A stretch of DNA of 64,000 nucleotides from Datura wrightii (Eukaryota; Streptophyta; Magnoliopsida; Solanales; Solanaceae). Under the pieces are notes generated by a model. It was not told where the DNA came from, ran no database searches, and saw only the letters and a list, made by a program, of their open reading frames with translations. Every line of letters begins with the position of its first letter. Position 1 is the stretch's first letter. The translations under genes and the position numbers were made by a program. Of this stretch, positions 1 through 10,075 are shown one piece after another. The stretch spans positions 76,408,501 to 76,472,500 of the forward strand of contig JASDFA010000007.1 of assembly GCA_035772735.1 (NCBI GenBank). The letters are read 5' to 3'.

Positions 1-1419
1 TTTTAATGGGTTGTAACTAGGCTATGGATCTAGTATATATATATTGGATTAGCCAATAATAGTCACTAGCATCCTTAAGAGCCTTTTCAACTCATTCCCA
101 TCGACTCATGGACATTGTTCCTCTCTTTTCTCTTTTTCTCCCATTCATGCTGGTTTACTTTCATACAGCCCATTTCATCAGGCACACTTGACACAAAACA
201 GAGGGTTTTCATGTACCCTCACTATCATTTAATTACAACTAGTGCCTCTTCAACATCATCTTTTCTTTCCTCACTTTGCTTTTCTTTTCTTTTCACTCTT
301 TTCACTCTTTAACACTTTGGGAAACATTTTCTGTTCTTTGTAAGCGCTTAAGAGCTTCTTATAGACTTTAAGGCTAATGAAAAGAAGGAATAAAGCTTAG
401 TTCATACAATTCTGGACAAAAGAAAGAAATCGGCTAAAGGCTAAATGGGCTGACTAGGGTATACAACATATAAAAAGGTAGAATTTGACAAGAAAAAAAT
501 GGAAACTAACGGTTAAAACAAAGAAATGCCTACATCCTTTCCGACACTACACCTCCTTCATTTCGTTTTGTATACACGCCAGGCAAGTTCTAGACAATTC
601 ACAATGACATGGAATAGCAAAACCTCACTCACACTTCATGCACATGCTCGAATCAAGATGCATTCACAGACTCTTTAATTAGTCAATTACATGAATTCAA
701 GATTAAGCCTCAATCATAATGAACCAAATTCTATAGCCTAGGTAACTCAACATATTTACAAAATTACATGCTTTCAAATGAATCATTTTCACATTTTGAA
801 CATCAATTACAACACGCAACGAAATTTTAGCAACCATAAGCAACTACAGTTTATTGATGCAATCCACCAAAGAAACTAAAAACAAAACATCTACTCCTAT
901 TGACTACATTTCCCTTAAGACGGTCGTCATCCATCCATCATAGAGAACGGTCACTAACTATGACATCGGTTCAATGGGACTATTCTCGGTAAAATAACCG
1001 AAAACAAACTCCGAGAAACCCAAAAATAAAACTTCAAAATTTTTGCAACACATCAATCATTTCGATAGAAAATATTTACAAAATATTTTGATAAGTGCAA
1101 AATCTTTTCGCAAAAATTTTGAAAAATATCGATCATATCGAAAAAGAAAAAAAAAATTTACAAAATATTTACAAAGGCAACCATAACTTTCAAAAACACA
1201 CATCATTAGCCACAAACAAATATATACACATAAATCACAAATCAGTTCACAACAACAGGGAAAGCACAGACATACATAAACGTCAAGGAAAAATTATACA
1301 GCAAATTTAGAGCCTATGACCCAACACCTAACTACTCCCCACCCCACACTTAAATCGAACACTGTCCCCAGTGTTCACAACAATACAAAGCACAACATAT
1401 GGGTGGTGGAACTCCCTGA
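1..1419 (-). other. 3' noncoding region of Athila-like element A
   Basis: This AT-rich stretch has no convincing gene; its short open frames are low-complexity. Read on the minus strand it follows the stop codon of the 406-aa ORF. It opens with a G-rich run (reverse complement of 1337-1353, TTAAGTGTGGGGTGGGG). That run resembles the tract common downstream of the last ORF in Athila-type elements. The 3' LTR should lie further left, outside the window. Element assignment is inference from position and orientation. Confidence 0.55.
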
Positions 1420-2640
1420 TCAGTCGAAATATTCGACTTCCTCATCTGGTGCTGCAGCCTCGTCGCCCATATCTGAATCAGCTCTATCGTCGTCATTGGA
1501 CTCCACATCAGACTCCTCACGACGTGTCTCTTCATCAGTAGGGACGTCGTCATCAGTCGGCTCCACAAAGGCTGGCCCCACCTTGCATAAAGCTCTGGCG
1601 TTCTCGCCAAAGGGGTAGTCCAGCTCCAGCTGCCATAATTCATCCTCGGTGGCTGGTCTCCCACCTATCCGTAGCTGCAGCATCTGCATGCCGAACATAC
1701 GGGCCATATACTGGTCGTCACGAGCATGTCGCTCGCCCAGAGTCAGCACAGGTCCGTGTGTAGTGTCGGGGGCCTTGGTCTTTGTCACATCGAGGGCCCT
1801 CCGCTCCAACTGTGGAATGTAATCCAAGGCTTCTTCCTCAACGTCGAGGCCTCGGAGGAAGGTGGTGATGAGTCCGCCAAACCCGTATCTGTGGCCCTGG
1901 TGTAGTCTGGCTCTCTTCATGGCGAATATTATGACCGCCCCCACATTAATCTCAAGCCCTTTCATAAGGGCATACACCAAGCAGACACGGTCCCGGGTCA
2001 CGTCTGTCATATGAACTCCCGGGATCAAACACGAACATACAATTTTTAGCCAGATTCTGGCCTCCCTGTTCATCTGCGAATAAGGCAGAGTCTGGTGGTA
2101 ACCCCTCTCTTTGTGTCTACTCCATCGGGCTGTGGATCGAGCCCCATACAACATACGTCTGATGTCGGCGTATGGTGGGGTGATGTTTAGCTGGCGGAGG
2201 ACGTGGGCGTCTGTGTCCCGCGCTCCCACGATGGCATTAAACTGCTGGGGTTCCAGAGTGACAATCTGCCCTCTAATTTTAATAGTATGGCTCCTGATGG
2301 CCGGGTTCCAGTTGGCGTAGAATTTCCGAACCAAGTGAAGGTTGCACTCCTTGGGCTCCTGAAAGATAAAGCTGAGCCCAGCTGCCTCAATCCTCTGTAC
2401 GATGCGAGGGAACTCCTGTGCAAGTGATTCCCTTGCAATATGTTCCTCCGGGAAGTATTTTTTCTCCTTATGCTTTGCGTACCACTTCTTCCCTTCCTCG
2501 ATAACCCATCGTGTTCCGTATCGGCGGTGTTGACCGCGTGGAACAGCAAGTGCAGCTGGGACAGCCGTGCCCAGTCTCATTCTCTTTCTGCCGGTGCCTG
2601 AGGTTGAAGCACCCTTGCCTTTATCTTGTCGGCTGGCCAT
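1420..2640 (-). CDS. Putative plant transposon protein ORF in the envelope-like position of element A
   Basis: Intact 406-aa ORF. I start at the ATG at 2638-2640 (MASRQDKG); the frame extends 7 codons upstream without an ATG. The N-terminus is basic with a possible nuclear signal (GRKRMRLG). The middle (about residues 55-270) carries the signature of the family annotated as putative plant transposon protein in Solanaceae and legumes: HLVRKFYANWNP, KIRGQIV, then ARWSRHKERGYHQTLPYSQ and VTRDRVCLVYALMKG. The last 50 residues are strongly acidic. Biochemical function is unknown for this family. It lies between protease and the expected 3' LTR, where Athila elements carry an envelope-like ORF. It is the only long undisrupted reading frame in the window. 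It could be an element accessory protein or a captured host domain. Confidence 0.8.
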   Translation of the reverse strand: MASRQDKGKGASTSGTGRKRMRLGTAVPAALAVPRGQHRRYGTRWVIEEGKKWYAKHKEKKYFPEEHIARESLAQEFPRIVQRIEAAGLSFIFQEPKECNLHLVRKFYANWNPAIRSHTIKIRGQIVTLEPQQFNAIVGARDTDAHVLRQLNITPPYADIRRMLYGARSTARWSRHKERGYHQTLPYSQMNREARIWLKIVCSCLIPGVHMTDVTRDRVCLVYALMKGLEINVGAVIIFAMKRARLHQGHRYGFGGLITTFLRGLDVEEEALDYIPQLERRALDVTKTKAPDTTHGPVLTLGERHARDDQYMARMFGMQMLQLRIGGRPATEDELWQLELDYPFGENARALCKVGPAFVEPTDDDVPTDEETRREESDVESNDDDRADSDMGDEAAAPDEEVEYFD

Positions 2641-3350
2641 TGTACTTGTCAATTTACACAAATAAGCACAACGTTAAGCTAAAAACTTGTTAGCTTCGGC
2701 TAAGGTCGGGTTAAACAAAATTTACCCCACACTTAGTCTTTAACAATATTTACAATATTTTAGCAAGGATAGCTCTATTTACACCCCAAACACAATCAAC
2801 TATAAACATATTGCTTAGTGCGTTCACAGAAATTCGACAGCATAGCGGCTAGCGAACTACTCAGACTTCATACAGCTAACCCAATCTTACTATCGACAGT
2901 TATTCACCCATAGCACTTAGCAACAATAACAACAACAAAATAGAAACAACAATACAAACATTTTATATACAGCTAATCTAAGCAATTCAACCAATTCACA
3001 TATTACGCAATTTCCCACAAAAATTTGAGAATTAGTCGTCTTTCAACAATTATACAATATTTACCACGACTTATCTCAAATAATAAACACACCCCAGCAT
3101 CAATTTCGTCAAACTATCAAGTTACCCAAGTTAAAATTCAACAACCCCAAGCCCTAGAATACAATTCGACAATCAAAATCGAATTATTCAATCAATCGAT
3201 AAGTTCAAACGTCAACTACAACAATCCGAACATAATCAATCACAAAATAATTCGCGTCATGTTTAATTTCTACCTAGGGTGATATATCTCACCTCACATG
3301 CTCAAAATTGACAAAAAGCGCCAAAAATTTGAGATAGACGATGAAAACAT
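2641..3350 (-). other. AT-rich spacer or 5' leader of the 406-aa ORF
   Basis: No coding potential. On the minus strand this would be the transcribed leader of the ORF ending at 1420. It lies between a good splice-donor-like site (CCAAG/GTATGT, about 3352) and the ATG at 2640. Possible acceptors (TTTTTAG, GACAAG) lie shortly before the ATG. Removal of an intron here is inference only. Confidence 0.4.
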
Positions 3351-3705
3351 ACCTTGGAATTGAAGAATCGACGAAAACTTGACGTTTTCCTTGCCTATTA
3401 ACGTGGCACAGAGCTTGGGGGTAGGCGAATGGGTGTTTGGTTGCGGAGGGAAGAGGGAATGGGGAAAATAGGGGCGAAATCAGGGGTTTTTATCAAGAAA
3501 ACACGCGGGTCACCCGGAAACCCGGTGTGACCCGGCACTGGATAAAGGCAACGTGTCACGGAGGGTAACGCGGAGCCCCTCCTCCGTGATACGGAGCCAA
3601 CGCGTTGGCTTACTGGAATTTTGAAAAATCCAGATTTGCCTTCAACGTGTCACGGATGCCAACGCGGTGCATTGCCTCCGTGAAACGGCGCCAACGCGCC
3701 AGTGC
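3351..3705 (-). promoter_or_regulatory. Internal promoter-like module upstream of the 406-aa ORF
   Basis: On the minus strand the order is: two imperfect palindromes (3643-3700 and 3549-3608), each with an ACGTGTCACGGA arm and a returning CTCCGTG arm; a TATA-like TTGATAAAAACC at about 3485-3496; and a splice-donor-like CCAAG/GTATGT at 3357-3352. The same order (palindrome, TATA, donor) occurs in the LTRs of element F and, for palindrome plus TATA, in the LTR of element A itself. I infer a second promoter serving the downstream ORF. ACGTGTC also matches the ABA-response element core. Confidence 0.5.
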
Positions 3706-4028
3706 TCAGTTTCACCATCAAATTTTATTTTTCATACCTCGCCTCGTTTCCTCGATTCAAAGTATTTTTCCTCCAGTATACCTGAAAATCACCTCACTAA
3801 ACAAAAATTGGTTAAATTAATAAATTCCCTACTAAAAATAAAATAAAAAAATTACTAAATTACTAAATAAAAAATTACTAAATAAAATGCAAATCTAAGC
3901 CTAGTCACGAAAAAGAAAAGAAAATAAAATAAAGGAAAAACTTTACACTAAAGAAAGAAAAAATATTTTTCACGGGTTGCCTCCCGTGCAGCGCCTGGTT
4001 TAACGTCGCGGCTCGACAGCCTTTATGC
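3706..4028 (-). other. Post-protease noncoding region, pol genes missing
   Basis: Right after the protease stop the minus strand reads GCGACGTTAAACCAGGCGC and GGGAGGCAACCCGTG (about 3974-4009). That type of sequence usually follows the integrase in Athila-like elements. Reverse transcriptase, RNase H and integrase, normally some 3 kb between protease and this motif, are therefore absent. The remainder (3780-3960) is A/T-rich low-complexity sequence. Confidence 0.6.
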
Positions 4029-4727
4029 TCACGTGTCTACTAGGGAGATGGACGATTTGTCCCGATCCTGGTCATCTCCCCAGTAGTTCTCAACCTTGTC
4101 TGGTGGCCTACCTAGTAACTCTCGGGAATCACTCAATCCATCCGCATTCCCATGATCACTCACGTTGATCACCGAGAGTTCCTTATAGACAGTCGGGAGC
4201 TTAGGTGCCTTGTACACGTCGAACACCTCAACCTTGTCGTGTGCTCGCATTGTGAGTTGACCCGCAGCTACATCGATCAATGCCTTTCCGGTTGCCAAAA
4301 ATGGTCGTCCCAAAATAAATGGGACATCCGCATCTGGTTCAAAATCCAGAACAATGAAATCTACCGGAAAAATGAGGGAGCCTACCTGCACTAGCACATC
4401 CTCAACAATGCCATCCGGCTTAGCTAAAGACCTGTCTGCTAGCTGCAAGATCACTGTTGTAGGTCTAGGACTCCCTACTCCTAACTTTCTGAATACCGAA
4501 GATGGCATCAGATTTATACTTGCCCCCAAGTCGCATAACCCACGAGCTCGGATACTTTGCCCAATCGTCAGCTGGATAGTAAAACTTCCAGGATCCTTCA
4601 GTTTAGTGGGTAACCTGTTCTGAATACGGGATGTGCATTCCTCCGTTAAAGCCACCGTGGCATACTCAGTCAAGCGACTTTTGTTGGCCACGATGTCTTT
4701 GATATACTTCGCATATTTTGGCACACC
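4029..4727 (-). CDS. Aspartic protease of Athila-like element A
   Basis: 232 codons in the same frame as gag, separated from it by one TAG codon (4728-4730). It begins PKYAKYIKDIV and has no ATG near the start, so expression would need readthrough or restoration of the gag-pro fusion. The retropepsin core is visible: CDLGASINLMPSSVF carries the catalytic Asp (Leu replaces the usual Ser/Thr, as is common in this lineage), and ILGRPFLATG is the second conserved block. The role is cleavage of the Gag-Pro polyprotein inside virus-like particles. After about residue 170 the similarity to typical Athila Pol fades, and the frame stops where RT should begin. Confidence 0.8.
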   Translation of the reverse strand, partial: GVPKYAKYIKDIVANKSRLTEYATVALTEECTSRIQNRLPTKLKDPGSFTIQLTIGQSIRARGLCDLGASINLMPSSVFRKLGVGSPRPTTVILQLADRSLAKPDGIVEDVLVQVGSLIFPVDFIVLDFEPDADVPFILGRPFLATGKALIDVAAGQLTMRAHDKVEVFDVYKAPKLPTVYKELSVINVSDHGNADGLSDSRELLGRPPDKVENYWGDDQDRDKSSISLVDT

Positions 4728-4730
4728 CTA
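4728..4730 (-). other. TAG codon between gag and protease
   Basis: The frame reads ..VDVL-TAG-GVPKYAKY.. with no frameshift, so one amber codon separates gag from protease. In related Athila elements the two are usually one continuous frame. Either a single C-to-T change turned a Gln codon into a stop, or the codon is a readthrough site. The following GG resembles some viral readthrough contexts but proves nothing. Confidence 0.75.
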
Positions 4731-6401
4731 CAAGACATCAACAAGAGGTAAGTTAACATGTACCTGTTTAAGTACCTCCATGAATTTCTGGAAACACGCC
4801 TCCTCCTTGTGTTTCTTAAGTCGTTGAGGGAACGGGGGTGGAGGCCTTGCTGGTTCAGCTTCTTTAGACTTCCCCTTATCTGAGATTTGCTCTCCCTCAA
4901 CATCTGCTGCTCCTGACTTCTGAGGCGGTCTTTCCGGTTCCACCTCCTTTAATTGTAAACCACTCCTCGTGGTCACTGCATTCACCTGCTTAGGATTGGG
5001 ATCCGTGTCGCTAGGTAGTCCTCCCCTTGGTCTAGTATTTTGGGCACTAGCAAATTGCCCAAACTGATATTCAAGAGCCTTGGTTGCCAATTGATTGTTC
5101 TTTACTTCGGCTGCCAATTTGACATAGTCAGCCTGCAATTGTTCCTGGTTGGCAATCATGGTCTTGAACATTTCCTCAATAGTTGGTGATGGTGGTGGAG
5201 GAGGGGCATTGTGATTTCTGAACTGATTCTGACAGCCTTGTTGCCCTCCTTGGTTTCTGTGCATACCCTGCCCTGAACCTTGGCCTTGTTGATTGTTGCT
5301 ACCCCATGAAAAATTTGGATGATTCCTCCAATTCGAGTTGTAGCCACCACCAAACTGCTGTTGATTCCTCTGTGCATTGCCCACAAAGTTGACAGAATCA
5401 GGATTTGCACCACACCATTCAGCTAAATGCTCACTACTACCACACACTTCACACCACATCTGTTGGACTGCATTGACGGAGGCTGAAGGCTGGTTCAAAT
5501 TCATATTGCTGAAGTGAGTGTTTAACTGATTTTGCAAAGCAGCTATCTGTGCAGCGATAGCTGTGAATCCATCCACTTCAAGCACTCCCGCTGCATTCCT
5601 TGCTCCACCTCTTGAAGAATCTGCATTCCATTCCGGATTGCCTTGTGAAATTCGGTTGAGCAAAGTGTACAGCTCCTCATAAGTCTTCTCCAGTGCTTGC
5701 CCTCCAGCTGCTGAGTCTAACAAAATTTTAGTGTGGGGTTCCAAACCCTCAATAAAAGTGTGTACCAACACCTCATTTGACTGATGATGATGAGGACAGT
5801 CCCGCAACATGGACTTGAATCTTTCCCAGGCTTGATAAAGATTTTCTCCTTCCCTCTGTTTAAAACTTAGAATCTGACTTCTAAGTTTAGCTGTTTTACC
5901 TGAAGGGAAAAATCTGATAAAAAACTTCCTTGCAAGATCATCCCACGTTGATATAGAGTTGGGTGGTTCATCTTTTAACCACCTCTTGGCTTCACCAAGT
6001 AAGGAAAATGGAAATAAGGTGAGCCGAACATAATCAGGTGACACTCCAGCGGGTATGTAAGTGTCACTTATCTCCAAAAAGTTCTGGAGATGTTGTCGCG
6101 GATCTTCGTGAGGGAGACCGGTAAACTGCCCGCTAGTGTGCAAAAGTTGCACCATATTTTTCTTTAACTCAAATCTCCCTCCAGGCTCTGGTTTGCGGAT
6201 GCAGGAATGTACATTATTAGCGTGTGGGATTGCCACCTCGCGAACCGGCCTCGCTGCTACTTCCTCGGGCACTAACACTGCCCGCACAACTTGTGGATTT
6301 GGTTGCTCCATCATAGACTGTTTAAGCAACTGCAGCTTCTTCCGAAGAGCTTCTCTACGTTGACTGTGCAATTCACGTTCTGGCTCTAAGTAAGATTCCA
6401 C
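4728..6401 (-). CDS. Gag polyprotein of Athila-like element A
   Basis: 557 codons, uninterrupted up to a terminal TAG. The frame is open from a TGA at 6426-6428. No ATG lies near the start: 6401 is a GTG, and the first in-frame ATG is codon 30 (about 6314). The start is therefore unresolved. The N-terminal third is basic and coiled-coil-like. The capsid domain (Retrotrans_gag) spans about residues 80-240, with FPFSLLGEAKRWL, FFIRFFPSGKT and LYQAWERFKSMLRDCPHH. One zinc knuckle CEVCGSSEHLAEWC fits CX2CX4HX4C. A Gln/Asn/Gly-rich tract follows, then a Pro-rich linker. Gag forms the particle and binds the genomic RNA. Confidence 0.8.
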   Translation of the reverse strand: MESYLEPERELHSQRREALRKKLQLLKQSMMEQPNPQVVRAVLVPEEVAARPVREVAIPHANNVHSCIRKPEPGGRFELKKNMVQLLHTSGQFTGLPHEDPRQHLQNFLEISDTYIPAGVSPDYVRLTLFPFSLLGEAKRWLKDEPPNSISTWDDLARKFFIRFFPSGKTAKLRSQILSFKQREGENLYQAWERFKSMLRDCPHHHQSNEVLVHTFIEGLEPHTKILLDSAAGGQALEKTYEELYTLLNRISQGNPEWNADSSRGGARNAAGVLEVDGFTAIAAQIAALQNQLNTHFSNMNLNQPSASVNAVQQMWCEVCGSSEHLAEWCGANPDSVNFVGNAQRNQQQFGGGYNSNWRNHPNFSWGSNNQQGQGSGQGMHRNQGGQQGCQNQFRNHNAPPPPPSPTIEEMFKTMIANQEQLQADYVKLAAEVKNNQLATKALEYQFGQFASAQNTRPRGGLPSDTDPNPKQVNAVTTRSGLQLKEVEPERPPQKSGAADVEGEQISDKGKSKEAEPARPPPPFPQRLKKHKEEACFQKFMEVLKQVHVNLPLVDVL

Positions 6402-6541
6402 CAGCTCCTTGTCCCTTGCCAGTGTTCACAGAAATAAAAATATGCAAAATACAGGCTAAGACCAAGTTATTAACACTTAAGAAAATAAAAATACAAATAC
6501 AATAAATTTACACTAAACAAAATTTTACAAATCGCCTAGCC

Positions 6542-6559
6542 TCCCCGGCAACGGCGCCA
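6542..6559 (-). other. Primer-binding site of element A (tRNA-Asp)
   Basis: The plus strand reads TCCCCGGCAACGGCGCCA, the 3' end including CCA of plant tRNA-Asp. On the minus strand it is a perfect 18-nt PBS, placed 6 nt from the LTR end. This PBS type is characteristic of the Athila group. Confidence 0.9.
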
Positions 6560-6565
6560 AAAACT

Positions 6566-7988
6566 TGTTCGGTGCTGATTCGGTTAGTATTAAATATTAT
6601 CAACCGACATGCAAGTGCACGTGGTCAAACAAGTAATAAAGTGGCTAAGTAGCCAAGTATCGATCCAAGGAGGCTGCTCTAGATATGTAAACCTACCTAG
6701 TTTACTATATCTCTATTCTATTCCTAACTATGTTAACAACAATCCAACCAAGAGTTGAGTGAGTTTTTTGTTTCTAAACTAGTTATATACTACAATTAAT
6801 AACAACTATTTACTTTTGAATATGCACATGCCAAGGTTAAGAACGAGTAATGAACTTGATAATCATGATAATTTGGTCATCCTCTTCTTCATGTTGCTAG
6901 CCAAGAACGTTTGCCTAGAAATTAAAACTTTCGTATTTAATTTCACTTTAGAATCATAAACCATCCGTCTACATTTCTGTGATCAAATGCCATTTATGAC
7001 CTAGCACTACAATTCCGGTTCCTAAATTGACTAATACGGCTTTCAAGTATATTTCTATCAAGAAAGCACACCAAAACCCAATTTTCCCAAATCAAGTTAA
7101 GAAAAATACCCTATTAATTCACAACTTTCCAATTTCGTGCTCTCTCGAGTGAAATTGGACTTTTTAGATATACATTAATGGTGGCCAATCAATAATGTAG
7201 TAAGCACAAGAATTAATAGAACAACATGCAAGAAGAAGAAGAAACCATATGAATTATCACCAAAATTCATTACACAAGTTCAAAACCTCAGCAAAGAAGG
7301 GAATTAGCCACTCATTCTTGGATTAATCATCCTAAAATGAGTGTAAATCATGCATACAATTGAAGGAAAGAAGAAAGGAAGAGAAGAAAACTCTTAGCTT
7401 TTCTATTCTTCAACTTCCACAAACCCACGTTCCTGCTCTCCACTTCTGAACTCAGTCTAAAAACTAAAAACTGATTAAAAATAAACCTAAGTGTGCTATT
7501 TATACTAGTGGGAAATTTTTCCCGGAATAACAAGCAACGTGTAACGGAGGCCAACGCGGAGCACTGCCTCCGTGACACGGCATGGATGCGGACCCTCTCT
7601 GGAAATTGCAGGGTTCAGATAATTGGCCTCAACGTGGCACGGAGGCCATCGCGGAGGCCTATCTCCGTGCCACGGAACTGACCCGCAGGCACACTGGAAA
7701 TTGCCTAATTAATTCCTGCCCAGGCAGTGTGCTACCGCGATGGCAGCGTGGCACGGCTCCATCGCGGAGCCAGTGTAAAATATGCCATCCAAGGTCTTTT
7801 CCACGCTCGCATCTAAGTCCAACTCCGACATAGTTCCAACACGCATTTTAGCTCCTAAAAATCACATTATCCTGCAAAACAAATGCTAATCATGTTGGTT
7901 AGTATAAATTCGCATTTTATTACCAAATACATGATATTATATACACATTGCACAACAAACAAGGTAAAAATGATACGTTTGAGTATCA
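6566..7988 (-). repeat. 5' LTR of Athila-like element A
   Basis: 1423 bp, TG...CA on both strands. The right end is fixed by two observations: the 18-bp imperfect-free palindrome TGATACGTTTGAGTATCA (7971-7988), and the start of foreign pol sequence of element B at 7989. A TATA box (minus strand TATAAATAG, 7496-7504) lies about 30 bp downstream of a palindrome at 7535-7580 (ACGTGTAACGGAGG ... CCTCCGTGACACG). A second copy is at 7630-7676 and a partial third near 7732-7772. No long ORF belongs to this region. The partner 3' LTR is outside the window, so the target duplication cannot be confirmed; the right copy would be CTTGG (7989-7993). Confidence 0.75.
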
Positions 7989-8265
7989 CTTGGGCATATA
8001 AATCTGCCCAAGATCACCTCCCATAGAAAAGCATATTTCAGATATGAGGTAGAGCTTTAAGCTCCAGAACTAGTGGTACCTCTGCTGATGGTTTTGCTGG
8101 AGGGGTGGCCCTATTATTTAAATCAAGGTCCAACTACTTTGGCATGAAGTTTTAGGACCCCATTCCCTCTAGGGTATTGACCACCATTGTTTACCCCTGG
8201 ATATCATCCCCATCATAATTCATTAGGATGGCAACCAGTGTCTCAACAAGCACTCGTGTCACTAG
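7989..8265 (-). pseudogene. Pol remnant (protease-RT linker) of element B
   Basis: Minus-strand translation gives degenerate but recognisable linker sequence: NYDGDDIQG, then DLDLNNRATPPAKPS and LVLELKALPH, with internal stops and at least one frameshift. In Athila/Tat-type elements this block sits between protease and reverse transcriptase. It is cut at 7988/7989 by the LTR of element A, so A inserted into it. The gag that should lie between this block and the PBS at 8423 is missing. Confidence 0.55.
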
Positions 8266-8422
8266 AGGCACCAGTAGTCTCACATCCTCCATCTTGGTGC
8301 TTGTAGGGGTTAGGGTTTCCTTTTTGTACCCGAATAGAATAAAGACAGAAGAAAAAAACATAAACAAGGAAGTAAAGACTAAAAGTTAAACACAAGAAAT
8401 TAATCTAACCCTTAAGCCGTAT
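8266..8422 (-). other. Degenerate leader of element B
   Basis: About 160 bp between the pol remnant and the PBS. No gag motif can be read. A deletion of gag is inferred. Confidence 0.4.
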
Positions 8423-8440
8423 TCCCCGAAAATGGTGCCA
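8423..8440 (-). other. Degenerate tRNA-Asp primer-binding site of element B
   Basis: The plus strand reads TCCCCGAAAATGGTGCCA, 14 of 18 positions identical to the tRNA-Asp 3' end seen at 6542-6559. It is followed after 4 nt by the LTR end TGATAACACTC. Confidence 0.65.
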
Positions 8441-8444
8441 CTTT

Positions 8445-10075
8445 TGATAACACTCAAATTACACCCCTATAAAAGTATGATGCAAAAATTTCCAATAAAG
8501 AACCCAACAAAGGTTTGGGTCGATCTCGCAGGGAATATGGTCGGGATATAGAATAATACTTGTATTTATGCTTTTAGTACAATTGTCTCCTAAAGGCGGT
8601 TTCAATAAAAGAATTAAGTGAGAGTATTGTAAATTGATGTTCATGTCAAGATTATGCAATTAATAAGGGAGATATTCCCCATTGACTTATAAGTACATCG
8701 GGTTTTACACTTGTGATCTATTTCAATACTTAGCTTGCAGAACTGATACCATAGGTTCATCAAAACAACTGATTCATCCCTATTGAATGACCGTACTCAA
8801 TTACCAGATTAGGTCTCTTGAGTGATTTCACTTTAACCAAAACCAATTTATTCCAAATAAATATCCTATGATCACAGCTGAAGTTATACAATGAACCATA
8901 AAGTTCAAGGCTTTGTTGTTCTTCTCTTTTTTTTAATCTCTACCTCTCTAAGTTTAAGCAAGTAGAAAATTCGAGTAATTCCTAACATTGTGCTCTGTTA
9001 AGAAACATTTATGATGAAGAGAAGAAAACACAAGAATTCGTATTAGTTTAGAATCACGTTCTGCAAACCCTAGTTGGTTAATATACCATGGTTCTCACAA
9101 CCCTAGTTGTGGATATTTTAGCCTCTCATGTTAGAAAGAGAAGAAATAGACTTCAAGGAAGAGATAATAATTGAAAACTTACAATCTGATTGAAATAAAA
9201 CCCAATTGATTAATTGCACAATTCAACAATGATCAATCCAAGAACAATGAATGAATGTCAAAGAATATTAACGAGAAAATTCAAAGTACTTCTTCTCTAA
9301 CCAAAATGTCACTCTTAGGGTGATTCCTCATAAAATAACCTAGAAACGTCTTCATATAAATAATTAGAAAACTTTCCTAAATTAATAGGAAAATGGTAAT
9401 ATCTACCGTCAGCAGATCCTACCACTCATACCATGAACCTAAGAGTAATAGCTTCCACTCATACAATGCTCAGTAGCCCTGATTTTGATTAAGTGCTAGG
9501 AGTTGGTACGACTCGTACAATGCACCTATGAGTGATACATCTCTATCGTGGTCTAAACTTAAGATTTCTAGCATCCTCTAAATATTTCCATGAGTGTCTT
9601 GGTATGATTCATACCTTGCTCTTATGACTCTTAGTTGCCTCTCATACCATGGAATATTCCTTTCAAAATTGTTTCTGAAGTACACCACGGCTCCATCATA
9701 TGGGTCGTAGATAGTCATCAAGAATCGTGGTTTCTACCTGTACCAAGAGACTAGTAAAAGTTCATCCTTCTGTATTTTTCTATGGCTACTCTAGTACGAC
9801 TCGTAAAAACAGTAGTACTTTGGCTCGATTTTGAGCAGACCTTGTAGAATTTATAACAAATTACAGTAGGGCTCGTACCGTCAAGGTATGGCTTGTATTG
9901 AAGCCTATACTTAGCCTATTTTTTGCACTCTTTTTCCTTACTTTTATTGATTTCAACTCCAACATTTAATTTCCCTGATAACAAAGAAAAAGTGCATCAT
10001 ATCTGTATAAACACAACTAAGACCATGCATATTTTCTCAGTTTTAAGTGTCGAAAGTGTTCTAAACCCACAACAC
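8445..10075 (-). repeat. LTR of element B
   Basis: It begins TGATAACACTCAAATTACAC next to the PBS. The right end is uncertain: a CA-ended candidate is CCCACAACA near 10075, another possible end is near 9980. Between 9400 and 9890 there are many variants of a short palindrome of the type GGTACGACTCGTAC/ATACCATG, comparable in placement to the palindrome clusters of the other LTR families here. No ORF of note. Confidence 0.5.

Noticed and set aside
115..312. 65-codon plus-strand open frame
   Set aside because: Ser/Phe/Leu-rich low-complexity translation in AT-rich 3' noncoding sequence of element A; no motif.
1316..1664. Open frames overlapping the end of the 406-aa ORF on both strands
   Set aside because: Shadows of the acidic C-terminal tail coding region; the minus-strand ORF in the main frame matches a known family.
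6542..6559. A tRNA-Asp gene
   Set aside because: Only the 18-nt tRNA 3' end including CCA is present; no cloverleaf can be formed. It is a primer-binding site.
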